The position numbers and the translations under genes were made by a program. From Dryococelus australis (taxonomy: Eukaryota > Arthropoda > Insecta > Phasmatodea > Phasmatidae): DNA of 64,000 nucleotides. The stretch's first letter is position 1. Every line of letters starts with the position of its first letter. The stretch spans positions 142,064,457-142,128,456 of the forward strand of contig CM056994.1 in assembly GCA_029891345.1 (NCBI GenBank), given 5' to 3'. Positions 47,840-63,392 of the stretch are shown here, in pieces. The notes under the pieces were generated by a model. The model had not been told where the DNA came from and did no database searches. It was given only the letters and a program-made list of their open reading frames with translations.

Positions 47840-48440
47840 TACTTCACAGCCATCAAATGGCCTATAGATGATTACCCATACTTTTACCAGCAATAAGTGT
47901 AGGTTATGTACGACTATTGCAGGTATACTGTTAGTAAGTCTTTTATAGGCCATTAATTGGTCACCTACTGTCAACCATCAAGTGAATTCCCATCAACATT
48001 CGATCAGTAGGCCATAAATGTCATGCCAAGTGTCTTGGTGCCAGCAGTTAACCATGGTAGGGCGAGTTGTGTATACCCATAAGTTTTCTGAGCCAGTAGT
48101 AATCCAACAACTCCATCAGTTAAACCACAGTCGGCCGACTGTCCCTTATGTGTGCGAAACACTATAGTTAAATGTCATTAATGGCCAAAAATGTATACGT
48201 TAAGAGCTTCCAGTGCTGGAGAACAGTTGGCAAGCCATTTGTGGATCATTAGCAGTATATTTACTGTCAGCCATCAGTTTCATTTCCATCAACATCCCAT
48301 TAACGTGCTATTGATGACACACCAAGTGTCATGTTGCCAGTAGTAAGCCATAACAGGGTCATTTGTGTAAACTCGTAAGTATTTAGTGGCAGCAGTCATC
48401 CAGCAGTCTTTGCAGTTAAACCGCAGTTGGCCGACGACTG
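47840..48440 (+). repeat. Two-copy tandem repeat, period about 300 bp
   Basis: Unit landmarks such as GTCAACCATCAAGTG/GTCAGCCATCAGTTT, CCAAGTGTCTTG/CCAAGTGTCATG, GCCAGCAGTTAACCAT/GCCAGTAGTAAGCCAT and CAGTTAAACCxCAGT followed by GGCCGAC occur near 47970-48130 and again near 48270-48435. A fragment of the same family is at about 44660-44730. Confidence 0.75.
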
Positions 48441-48648
48441 TGGCTTCCTACATGGATGTCACTCACATGTACAATGAAAATTAGCATTTAGAATCGCTGT
48501 GCAGAATGTAGGAATGTAAAGTGTTCCAAAGCAAGTGATTATTAAAGAAATCCAAGATGGCGGTGGTATGCAGGTGACTAATTGATCGAACTCAAGTCAG
48601 TAACACCAGTCTATGTATAGGAATGGGAAAGCTGAGAGAGCTTCAGTC

Positions 48649-49295
48649 ATGGCGAGTGTGTTCAACCCTATGCACGCCTACGAGATCGTGCAAGAAGGTT
48701 ATATAAGAGTCTTCGTTATACCTTATGATGGTGTTTAACAAGTTCAAATGTTGAACATTGGTGCTACATCTTCGATTCTAGCTATGGCATCAGATTCGGC
48801 GAAGGCACAGCATGCGATGATTGTGCTGTGAGGTATTTGCGCCCTGACAGTGACTTGCTGTGTGCGCTTGAAGTCTTAATGCTCTTTAGCCTTAGCGAAG
48901 AGTTAGAAGAAGACCGGGGAAATGGAGTAATCAGCTATCAATTCACTCGTCCAGACTGTGTATCCATGAATTACTAGTAAAACATGCGACGGTGACATTC
49001 ACACCTTTTTTTTTTAACAACGATATTTCTCATTTCCATCTGTGTACAACAATTATTCGTGTAAAGTAGCTAATTCAGAATTAAGTTCCAACCTAATGTC
49101 AAATAGTCTGCAATCATACATGGATTGTATTCGGTAAGCAATGAATTTCCTCTTTCAAATCTCACATATAAGGAAACGTGTGAGTCTGAGGTTAATTTTA
49201 AATGTGCATATTGGTATGGTTACATGGTAAAAAGTAATAAACCATGTTAATTAGAACTGTAATGTGACGTAGTATTGAACAATAAATAATTTTTG

Positions 49296-49340
<45 letters not shown>
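48649..49340 (+). pseudogene. Retrocopy of an unknown mRNA with 45-A tail
   Basis: An ATG at 48649 in a fair context (TCAGTCATGG) opens 29 codons ending FVIPYDGV before a stop at 48736. A second frame, shifted, runs on to a TAG at 48975-48977 with coding-like sequence (HWCYIFDSSYGIRFGEG, YLRPDSDLLCALEVLM, SLSEELEEDRGN). A 3' UTR-like stretch follows, then AATAAA at 49281-49286 and 45 adenines at 49296-49340. A polyadenylation signal 9 nt before a pure A-tract in genomic DNA is the sign of a reverse-transcribed mRNA. The frameshift suggests a processed pseudogene. I do not recognise the protein, and no target duplication was found. Confidence 0.6.
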
Positions 49341-49342
<2 letters not shown>

Positions 49343-49825
49343 AAATTGAATATATTTAATTGATTTAACAAACCATAATAACCTTTTGGATGCTAATGAC
49401 TAGTGTGATGTGTGTTTCAAGTTTTACATTGCAAACGAAGAGAAAATTGTTGAGATTGAAAAAATTAAAAATAAGAACTAATTTTTTTAAGCAGTCAATA
49501 TTTAGATGATGTATTTTGATGTTATATTATAAATAAGTGTAGTCGAAGCTCCAAGATAAAACTTATATTAAGAAAATACTTACATATAAAAAAATACTAA
49601 GATTCATAAAATTAATTATAAAAACAACCTTCCTTCCAGTCAAGTCAAATATCATTGCAAATAAAATATAACACGATTACAAATTATAAACATTGGAACT
49701 TATAATTTAAACAAGTGCTTTGTAAAGCCAAAGATGAAAGGAATTTTTGAAAAACTATTAACTTTTGTCTGCATACTACATTTCAAACTATCTTATGCAT
49801 GACCAAAACGTTCTCGGAGTCCAGA

Positions 49826-49990
49826 AAGCACTTTGTCGGAGATTGAAGCCAGAACTATAGCAATACAAATTTTGTGTGAGATGAGTCACATTTTTAAATT
49901 TTTGTTAATCTATATGGGAAATTCTTGTCTGTTAGGTATATGTGGAAATGCAATAGGATAACATTAAAATGTTTTACTTTTAAAATAGGA
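49826..49990 (+). repeat. Dispersed repeat, copy 1 of a pair
   Basis: Matches 51453-51607 in the same direction. Shared phrases include GATTGAAGC, AGCAATACAAATTT, GGGAAATTCTTGT, GGTATATGTGGAAA and TTACTTTTAAAATA/TTCACTTTTAAAATA. Confidence 0.7.
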
Positions 49991-51149
49991 CGAAATTTTA
50001 ATTTTGGTTTTCGTGGTAGGTGTGTGTGAGTGAGTGTGTGCATGTGTGCAACAAGTGTAGTCAACATATACATTGTTTCTTGAAATGATTAAGCTATGGT
50101 TCCCTGTAATGGAGCGTGGGTTACAATCCTACACCTGTCAAATAATTTTCAAATATACTATATTGAGGCTCTGAAGATGGAAAGCGTGTGATGGAGCTAT
50201 GTTTCCAAGGTCAAGAAGCGATATGGGCATCACTAACAATATGCACACCTAGTGTAACATCGCTCCTACGTGCAAGGAGTGCAGTGTTTCAGTCGTGAAC
50301 GTGTACTGCGTAAATTAGATGTTGAAAAGTTTAATGTTATTACAAGGCATGAAAGCATACAGAATAATCTATATCCGTAAGAATTTACTTTTCTCTTGTC
50401 ACTTAAGAAACCTGCATATGCAAGCTTTAAAAATGGATATTTGATCATCTGCACGAATTTTTCTCCAAGAATACACTTAACATAAAAAAAAAGATATATA
50501 TAACTCATATTTATCTTGTCTGCTAAAAGTTCAGATTTTTAGAACATTTATTTACTGAAATATGCATATTCAGGTAGTCAACATATCCACAGAAAATATT
50601 TTAGTCCTACCTCTTGTAAACATAAACTGACTTCAGGAATGTAATAACGTAACATGTAAGTAGGTTTTGGCGTGATTTGTCAAATGCATATATGCTCTGC
50701 AGGAATATAACTTTTTGCGAGGTAGTAATGAATTTTTCAATGACATGATGGTAACACTGTATCTGAATTTTTCATGTTATAGAAAACAAAAAGACGGATT
50801 ATTAGTATATGTCTCGGTATATGATCACTACATGTAAGTTGACGCATTGCAAACAATATTCATAAATCTGAATGAGAATTGTTGTAAAGGAAAATTTGTA
50901 ACTTACTTAATTTGATATATTCTGAAATGAAACCCTGTTGGATAAATTGAGAGATTAAAATATTTTATTTTTCCATATAAATATTGCCTTACGTGTTGAC
51001 GGACATTGCTATGGATTTATTTCGTAATAATAATACTAATATTATACTCAAATTTGTAAGGTAACAAACACGAAAACTATGCGTAGGGAAGTATTTGCTG
51101 TTGATGTTTGACGTTCTGCCTTTATGTTAGTAAAACGAAGCTCTTAAAC

Positions 51150-51410
51150 AGCTCTCCCGAGATAGTCGCCGGGTCAGGCAGTTGTCGATTATGCACCCTA
51201 CTGAGAAAATATGGAAGTAGTCTTTCTCCCCTTCTCCTCAACCTACCCACAATCGCAGGGCAAGCGCTTTCTCTTTGCAGTGCAGAGGTAACGCAGTTCT
51301 TGCTCCCCTATCTCCATATCCCTCCATCACGGGGAGAGGCGCTTTCTCTCTGCCATGATAAGGAAATGCAGTTCTTGCTCCCATACCTCTCCATCAATGG
51401 GAAATGAAGC
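51150..51410 (+). repeat. GC-richer tandem repeat, ~70-75-bp unit
   Basis: The phrases GGCAAGCGCTTTCTCTTTGC and GAGAGGCGCTTTCTCTCTGC, and GCAGTTCTTGCTCCCxTA, recur two to three times. The 99-codon frame over it (51108-51407) is not convincing as a gene. Confidence 0.55.
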
Positions 51411-51452
51411 AATGCATAATGCAGTTAATACGTTTTTTTTCTTTTTTTAACT

Positions 51453-51607
51453 TTGTCGGGTGATTGAAGCGTGAACTAAAGCAATACAAATTTAGTGTGG
51501 GATGAATCTAGGTTTAAATTGTAGCTGACATAATTGGGAAATTCTTGTATGTTGGGTATATGTGGAAAGGTCTTACTATAACAGCTAAATACTTCACTTT
51601 TAAAATA
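51453..51607 (+). repeat. Dispersed repeat, copy 2 of a pair
   Basis: Direct-orientation partner of 49826-49990, about 1.6 kb downstream. A spacer with no gene separates them. Confidence 0.7.
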
Positions 51608-52202
51608 CTTTAACACTGCCAGTTTGGTTCTCAAAGAGTAATTTAAGTTGTTGCATTGAGTTTTATGTTTATTATTAATGAAATTCAAAAATAATTATAA
51701 CCCTTTCAATCTCTTTATGTTATTGCGAAAATGCATAAATTAAAATAATGAATAGCATTGCTCCAAGAAAGTCAGATGGGAGAACATATGGCAACTGTTC
51801 AGATCATCGTAGGCCAAGGCGTAGAGCAAATTTAACATTCTGAAATTTCGAGGCGGTGTAAATGTAAGCCGATTTAATGGTATAAAAATAATTTACTGCT
51901 TCTGATAGGAATTCTCCTATATCTTCCCTTGCAATATTCTCGGGGTCTAAGGTATGCCACTACATTATTTACCTTAGCACTCTTAATATCATGCTAAGTA
52001 TACCTTGAAGGGCTTGCTGTGTATAAGCGATTTGCCTCAACACCTCTCCTCTCTTCTGAAATAATTTTAGAATGTAAGCCTTGTATGTATGAAATTGGTG
52101 CAGACTAATTTATAATTATTATTTAGTGTCGCATGTCTTCGCCTCTGTTGGATAGTCTGAATTACGGTAATATAACAAGACGAACAGAAAATTACCTGTG
52201 AA

Positions 52203-52265
52203 GTCGATGGCCCAGTTGGCAACCGTGTGTCTGATGGACATCAGTTGGCTAGAACCATCTAAAAC
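52203..52265 (+). repeat. tRNA-derived SINE head, degraded
   Basis: GATGGCCCAGTTGGCAACCG at 52206-52225 fits a tRNA A-box with flanks, and GTTGGCTAGAACCATCT (from about 52243) a mutated B-box (GGTTCGAACC type). Spacing is tRNA-like. Confidence 0.4.
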
Positions 52266-52989
52266 TGCCTACTTAAAAGATATCTTCAAACCTCACTTCA
52301 ATCATGAGATGGTTACATCATATCTTACATGACATCATGTGTTACCATAGCAAGCAAATTCCTATATGCATAATGGCCCACATACAAATATAAGTTATCT
52401 AACTATTCTTGTCAGGAGACGAACCGAGATATAATTTCTCGAGTCTACAGTTGCTTCCAAGCTCTATAGATGTGTTTCCTCATCTGATGTGTATTTAATA
52501 TCAATTCAGTATACAAATACTGGATGTGTATACACAAAGATCCCCAAAATTTATCTTGGTTATAATAATTAAAAAATCATCTAAGTATAAAACAAGTATA
52601 TAATTTACCTCGCAGTTTCGTTAAACGTGTTTCAACTCGTAACGCAAATAGATTCAAGTATTAAGCAGTGTTGGTAGTCTCGTTCGAAGTGAAGCTGTTT
52701 GGCTTTAAAACTTATATATTAAAAAATTATTTTTTTAAATTGAATTTTCCGTTTTATATTTTAATACCTACTTATAATTCTGTTACTCTTTTGGATTTTC
52801 ATTCATACCAATCAGCAAGCATCGATATTTTTGAGTGTGCTTACATACTGTTCGAGAAATTATACAAATAAATCATGAACACACATGAGTCGCATAATCG
52901 TTACGTAATTGAAATATAGTATGTAAGGATTTCCAGGCATTTTTTACCATAGATTTATTTCTGTGAGGCGTAGATTATTTTGTTTTCTT

Positions 52990-53715
52990 GCCTGAAGAGG
53001 AATTCTTGAGTGAGGGTAGAAAGCAACATTTTATAAATAGTGAAAAATAGGTTCTCGAGCGAGTAAATATTCCTTGCATTCTTTCGTTAAAAGTGCAATT
53101 CATATGTATCACTGGGGCGTACATAATTTTATTTGTGCCGCCGAAGGAAAATTCTTGATTGTCAAACCCTTTCTAAGATAGTGAAAAATTGATTCAATAG
53201 TGGTCGTGTGTTTTCTTACATATTTTCGTTAAAAGTGTATTTTATATACTTCATTGGGGTGTGGATAATTTTATTGATTATCTGTGACGTGCAAGAGAAA
53301 TTCTTGAGTGACAACCACGTTCTAAAATACTGAAAACTGTTTTCGAGCGGTCATATATTGTATCAATTCTTTCGATAAAATTTATTGGCTATTTGTGTCA
53401 CTGAAGCGAATACTTTTAGGTGTATGTTATGGCAGTATTTCTCTGCTACACGCATCGCTTTCTAAAGTGATGAATAATAGACCCTTGCGAAGTTATAAAT
53501 TTGGTCACATTGTTTAGTTAAAAGTGTAAATTATATATCCCTGGAAGAGTGGGTAATTTTATTGGCCATTTGTTTCGCAAAAAGAGAGAAATTTCTTATA
53601 TTTTTGTGCATAATGAATGGCATGCAAGCGTTTCTATGCCTAAAAAACTTTCTTAAAAAAGGCCTTGACGGTTATATATTTTGTCTTTTCTTCCGATAAA
53701 ATTAAGTGTCCATTT
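52990..53715 (+). repeat. Tandem array, period about 145 bp
   Basis: The phrase TTTCGTTAAAAGTG or a close variant occurs near 53083, 53224, 53370, 53513 and 53690. AATTCTTGAGTGA-like phrases occur near 53002, 53150 and 53300, and GGATAATTTTATTG-like phrases follow each. About 4.5 units. Confidence 0.75.
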
Positions 53716-56429
53716 TTTTCTCACTTATTACAACTTTCTGAAATGGTGAATCGTGACATGAGCGAACAAAGAATCTATTTGGAGATGTCAGTCTTCTTTG
53801 AATGTTAGATAAATGCCCTGACCTCATGTGTGTCTCTACAGGACGTGACATTAGTTGTAAAATTACGGGGGGGGGAAGTCGCAAATCTTGAATACAAAAC
53901 ACCCATAAATTTACTGCTCCTCGCACAAACTCCTGCTCGCGCGCGTTTGCCGAGTCGATAATATAATAAGGGTTACCCTCTTCAACTTTTATACAACCTA
54001 TGGCAAGGGGTTTCTTTTAGAAAGTGCGGTTATTTTGTCCGGCAACAGGTTTCAACATATACATATAGTTGTTAGCGGTTTATTCCTTCTTCCTAGATGT
54101 GGAAAACGTTCGGATGTGGTAGTCGCATTAGTTGATACCCCCTGCATATTGCATCTTGATTTATTACATAAGGTGTGGAGTTTATTTTAGAAAATATTCA
54201 CTCTAATTTTCAGAAGTCGCAGAGATTGGAGCTACGATAGACGCAACAAACCCACTGTGATGCATTCTGTGCATCATTTAGTGACAGCAACTTTCAAGTC
54301 GTGGATAGCTGCGTGCCAACCCGAGGTCTACAACAGGGAAATGAGCCCTTCTCACCGCGAAGGGAAGCGTCTAGGAGGAGAACTGAGCTCCGCTGGAGAG
54401 ATAATAGTCAGGCGGATGGCCTCGTCAATAAAAGTAGCTGTGGACAAGAGCTCCACAGGGTTTCCTGCCCAACCCCTGCCGACCTTCTTGCCAAGGGATT
54501 CCAACTTGGTGTAACCTGTGTCTCATCTCAACTTAAGAACTGCACAAGGTAATTACTTTGAATCACGCCCATTGTTGTGAATATTGGAATAGCGAGCGTG
54601 CAAGTGTTTTTAATGCTATTATGGAATTTTGAAGAACCAAAGTTAACGATCTCTTGACAATGAAACCCAGTTAGCTTTTCTGCCAAAGGAATTTTTAATA
54701 CTGTTTGCTTCGAATGAAATAACATATGTATATCCTTTCCTTTCCGAAATTTTAAGAGGCGATCTTGACATTGTTAGTTATGTGCCATGTATGAACTGTG
54801 ACCACAGTACTCCTGCATTTGCAAACGACCCTATTCAATACAACATCCGACGCGATTGTTTGCTATTCAAGATAAAACACTTAGTTGAAGCTACTGGAGA
54901 TTTTGGTCTACTGGATGGGGTAGATGAGGTGGACGCAGTTATACTATAATCTTAAAGAGAATTTTTCTGTGGGGGTGTTATTCCTTGGGGTTTTCTTGAG
55001 TGAGAAAACAATGTTTGCTTGCGTGGAAGGTTAGCTGAATTTTGAAGTTTCAATTTTATGGAAACAACAACAATGAGTTGGAGTCCTCCAGAGGTATCGG
55101 CTGTAAAGTTTTTACTCCCTCCACCACCACAAAGGCAAACATTATGTTCTAACTATCAGTGTTGGAGGGAAAGAGAGTTAGTACATGCTTTCATCTCATT
55201 GCAAAAATGTGATTATAATTGTTTGAATATGATTGTCAGTAAAATCATTTTTAAATAATTATGTGGGAAAGACATTTTTTTAAAGTTCAATCATAATGTG
55301 CGTAAATTATTTGGTTTGTGTTTATTAAAAGTGATCTTTCTTGTGATTTTTAAGGTGAGTTGTTAAATTCTTGTGTGAAACAGTGTCATTCAAAGACAAA
55401 TAATATATTTTTAATGATTGTAAAACATAAACGATCTTGTTAGAAACTGAATTTTTTTAAGTTATATAACGATCATAAGACAATGTTTCAGAACAGTGTT
55501 GAAAAAGAGGTATATCATTATTTGTAAGAGTGTGATTTTTATATATGTGTTTATATTGTTGTTGATGGGAAAAATTGGGAAACTTGAAAAAAGTATTTTG
55601 ATCTGATTATTTGATCAATTTATTATTTACCTTACCTCCAAACAGAGTAGTCTCACGTAACCTCAAACACTCGAGAAAAGAGTGTCTGCCATTTACATAG
55701 AGTGGTGTGTTTAAAATATGTTGAAAATGAAGAAAAATAAAATCTTAATATGAAATAATAATAAGCTGTGCTAAAATAATTTAACAAGACTCATAAATCC
55801 AAACATTCGAGAAAAGAGTGAATTGTTTAAATATTCTGTAAATAAAATCTTAATATAAAATTATAATATGTTGTGCTGGAAGCATTATATCAAACAAGAG
55901 ATTTAACTACAAATGCATAAGAGAAAATAGTCAGTCAAATATACGCTCTGAGAGAAATAATGAAATAGATCTTGCGAATATAGTGCTGTGGAAGTATTTG
56001 TATTACATATTATAGGAAATCTTCTCAGTTTAGAGAGTGATGTGCTAAGGCACGGACGTGAAGGGAGGTTATATATTTAGTAAATATACATTGCGATATG
56101 TAGTAATTAAATAAATCATTCTCTCATGGGCACGAGTGCAAGTGCACAAATATATTTATTCAATTCGATATATACTCTCTCGGTAGCTGTAACAAGTACT
56201 TCATAGCTGCATACACAAGGACGTACATACCCTAGTGCACACGCAAGTGCATATAATAAGATATTGTACGATTACATAATCTAATTACACGAGCTATCCT
56301 TAACCAAATGAATTGACCTCACCCTTACCTCACCCATCATCCATCTGCTCCACACTTAAATGCATTCCCCTTCCAGCTCCCGACCTGCTAACACCTATGT
56401 AGCAGCCAACCTCGTCATACCTCAGCAAT
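53716..56429. other. No supported gene
   Basis: A GC-richer stretch at about 54240-54550 has two overlapping plus-strand frames without a recognisable domain. A ~130-bp two-copy repeat (CGAGAAAAGAGTG with AATAAAATCTTAATAT) lies at about 55665-55880. Confidence 0.35.
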
Positions 56430-57600
56430 AATTAAAACACAGTTGTCAGGTACGGTGTTGGTAGAAGATCGCTCTATAGCTCTAAAGAGCGTGAGAGAGC
56501 CTGAAGGGCGTAAAGCAATACATAATCTACAGGAGTCGGACTGCACAATTGCATCAAAGGAAAGTATATCACGGGTGGAAGGGTGTAAGGGCGTGGGATG
56601 TAGAGGGTGGATGCCATTATTTAACAACTCCCTATGGCTACCCGGAGAGGAGGGAAATGTGCAGGGGGAAGCAAAAGTGCATCCAGAAGTGCAGCGCTGG
56701 GGGGTATAACCCTTTCATACTGGAGCTCAGTTGAGGTCAAGATGTGCTACGGAATGGGCGTTTTTGAAGGATTTGTACTTAGCAAATTGTTCATTGCGAC
56801 ATAAAATGATTAATTGCTGCATATGCAAGTGCGTGTAATTAGTTATTGAATTTATCTTATTTAATTATTTATTACATGTGCAATTCGAATACTATGTAAC
56901 AGCATCACACCCATCCTACCCACTCCCTCAAACAATTGCACTTCCCTTCTAGCTCCCGACCTGACAAGATGTGTACTTGCTCTTTCTCTCTGCACATTTA
57001 ATAAATATTTCATGTCAACATGTACTCCTTTCGTACATAAAACTGCACGTAATCAGTTATTGAATTCAATTAAATCAAATTATTTATTACATGCGCGATT
57101 CAAATCCTATGCATCTGCCTCACCCCCTCCTCCACGGACAACTGCGTCACTCCCCTCCCCTCCTCAGCAACTGCATAAACCCCTCACTTGTCATCAGAGC
57201 TTATTCATCCGCCGACCTCCGACCTGACAAACCAAGCTCTTTACATAATTGCTAAATTACACAGTAATAAAATATAAAAACCCCCTACAAACATCGAACC
57301 AAGTACCGGTCGCTACTAGTCCCAGGCTGGCGGCCAATGACTCCGCGACGCCAGCCAGAGCAACCCCACAATTCTCCGGCACACTCACAGTGAAGTGGGG
57401 GAGGGTAAGTACATACGCAATTTCAATTGCACATGCAATTGTGCATATATGCAATTGCACATGCACTGGAAGTGCAATTGCACCAGAAGGGCTACAGCAC
57501 CAGAAGTGCAACGTGGTGGGGTCAGGAGGAAGTGCATCGCTGCCACTTTCAATAAATTATGAGTTTCTATCTGTGCGTACCCCCTACTAATATAGTATAC
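56430..57600 (-). repeat. 1.2-kb dispersed repeat, copy 2, inverted relative to copy 1
   Basis: Reverse-complement partner of 35590-36790, about 20 kb away. The end near 57600 (GGGGGTAC reading inward) and the CATACTGGAGCTCAGT region at about 56718 match the first copy. It contains GCAATTGCACATGCA phrases at 57420-57480, and the overlapping frames on both strands are not conserved as proteins. Confidence 0.85.
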
Positions 57601-60070
57601 CAAAATGGCGTATGAAGAGTTTATTTCCGGAACGTTTCAGGTAAATTCGAAGGTGTGTAAGATAACAACTATGTAGGTACACTGTGCATAAAAACAGACA
57701 TGATTTAAACATATATGTTTACTGAATGCAAAATAACCATCCCGATGTATTTACGTGATCTTCGAAGAATGAATTATAGCATTTGTTATAGTAAAAAGGA
57801 TGTGTTTCGGGTCACATGTCACAAAAACTGAAAGAAAAAATTTGGAAACTTCAGATATTTTGGAAGCTCCGATAACAATTTTACGGATTCTTTCAAATAA
57901 AATTATTTATTCCAAAACCTTACAATAAAATTAGCTAGCGATAGGGAAATTGACAAAACTATCAATGAAATTTTATTAACTAAGCTAAATCTGCCAGTTA
58001 CGAAGAAAGTGGAATAATTATTTGGATTTTTGATCGGTGCACTATGAATGGAGTAATTTAATGTAAAGTATGCCTTGTACACTTGTACACTTGTACATCC
58101 TCACGGAGTGAAAAATCAGATTAAATTTCAAGCAAGTGCGGTCTTTCGCTGCATTAACTTAATATATAGGACTTGATGCCGATATCGGTGTAACGTATAA
58201 ACTACTTTCCCCCAAAGTATATGTATGGTGCAAGGGGAGCACAATAGCAACCCTTACATCTGGTGGAGGCTTGGTTCCTCCCAACCTCTTGCTGCCTTGC
58301 AGCAGCAATTCTCTACCTCCTGCCCCTTAATTTAATTTAATTCCCTTCCCACCCACACCAAATTACAGAATATTAATATATATATAATTGCATTCACGTC
58401 CATGTCAACTTTGGTTCATATTCGCGTGGCAATATAAGTATTTGATGTATTCACTTGCTTTTAATTCTTATTATAATTAAATAATAATTAATTTGTTCCG
58501 CTTGCTATCTCAATTACAGGCAACGAGTTAAATTATCATTATGAACACTGGTACAGTGTACAGAATTTGGTATGAAATGATAGTGTCTCGTAGATATAAA
58601 ATATTTTGAAGCTTTTTGGTCTGCAGAATTCAATATGAACCGCGAGTAACAAATAGTATAATTATAGATTTGTGACGCAATTTATTTCATAAATCATATT
58701 TTAATATCTGTGTGCTCTGCTCTCAGTAATTTAATTACTCTTATTAGTGTCACAGTAAATAATAGTAAGGTGACAAGTGCTATTAAAATAATTTAGCAGT
58801 ATGGCTAATTTAATTAAGTTCACATAAGATGTCTTACTGACGCAATACAGAAATATGCAGATATCCTACTATACCATTTTATGACACTTTTGAGTAGCTG
58901 CTGTATATTTAACGTTTAATAATTTATATATAGATGTCAGAATAAAATCTTACAACAGTTTAAGCTAAGAGTGATTTAGGACATCACAGCGCGTAACACA
59001 GTTTAACGACGAGTTGCGCGAGGTTGCATGTCTTGCAAATACCCTCCCCCGCCGCACACCAAAACCTTTACCCTGCCGCGACGCCACGGACACGCACCTC
59101 TGCTCCTTCCTCTGTCAGCGCGATGTTCCGGCGGCGCGGCCCAGAAAAACCCCTCCGCCACTCTGTCGTACCATTACATTTCAGCAATCAGCAATTATAC
59201 TTGGGCCACTTGCAACTGTGCGTGCGAAACTGCCCATCGGTGTGCGAGCTTCGCAATTACTCTTCCACGCGTTTAGATGCTGTACAGTATACACAGTATA
59301 GTTTTATGTTTACAATAGTTTGAATAGTTTACACACTTCCATCGCTTTGTTGACATGCGGATACGTGCAGAATGTAGTCCGTTGGGTTTTGTAGCGTTGT
59401 GATCCCTCTCTCTTCTCTTTCCGTTCGCAAACTACTGAACTCCAACATAAGAAAGTCTAACTGTGTGAAATGACAAAGATGTTTGCGGAATGGAAGTTAT
59501 GTCTCGGACATACCCATTTCGACTGCTTTTGAGCGTGGGCAATTTATCTACATTTCACGCAATTGAATAAGTCCTTACAGCCAGAAGGATAAAATCTTTT
59601 CGTTTCACGTGAGACGTGAGGCAACTTCCCTTTTAAGCCCCTGAAGGAGTGGTGACATGTTCAGGTGGGCCTTTCCTTTGTGCTTCCTAGCCATGACAGT
59701 GTCCGGTAGGAGGGTACAATTTGGCAGTGCACACGAGTGTACTCGCTGTCCCGACGTTGTCTGTGTAAGACATGAGTGCCGAATTTCCCCAACCCCATGT
59801 GACAATCTTTGTGTGGCAGTGTTAATATAAGTACCATTTAATGATAATTACCTCCTGTTTTGTATGTCTTTACCACTATTTATTCCCGTTACCATCTAGA
59901 ACTATATGTTTTACGCATACTCCGTATTATATTATAAAATATAATTTTATATAAATTGTAGTTGGTCATTTTACCACTGAGTTATTTACTAAATTCAAGT
60001 TGAGCACACTCAGTATTAGGATATTAAATATTTTCACAGATTGAGAATTTATGTACAAATAAAACATTAT
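57601..60070. other. No supported gene; dispersed repeat fragment at 58.2 kb
   Basis: Positions about 58195-58262 (CCCCCAAAGTATATGTATGG and GCACAATAGCAACC) match about 62828-62897 in the same direction. A GC-rich stretch at 59000-59290 has three overlapping open frames and no recognisable product. Confidence 0.4.
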
Positions 60071-63180
<3,110 letters not shown>

Positions 63181-63392
63181 CCTTCTCTAGGGTAGAGCGC
63201 GGCAATTCTGATCACGGGCAGATACGATTATAATAAGACAACTGGCAACACTGCAAGCAGAAAGCAGGAAGAAGACTTTGTCATCCCATCATTCGCGAGT
63301 GAGGAGTCTTGGTGTTCAGTTCGTGAAACGTTTTCGCCGGTATCATTAAATTTTGCAGTTTACAAGGATATCAATGTCGATACCAAGGTAAG
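63181..63392 (+). CDS. Possible first exon with start codon and consensus splice donor
   Basis: A locally GC-richer stretch contains an arthropod initiator-like TCAGTT at 63316-63321, then an ATG followed by TCGATACCAAG and a textbook donor (AAG before GTAAGT). The coding part would be only four codons plus two bases, ATG to AG, ending just before the donor near 63390. This is the one place where a host promoter and first exon look plausible; the next exon would lie outside or far right. Short motifs of this kind also arise by chance. Confidence 0.25.

Noticed and set aside
59014..59323. Three overlapping plus-strand frames of 82-99 codons
   Set aside because: All three frames are open together in GC-rich DNA and none has a recognisable motif.
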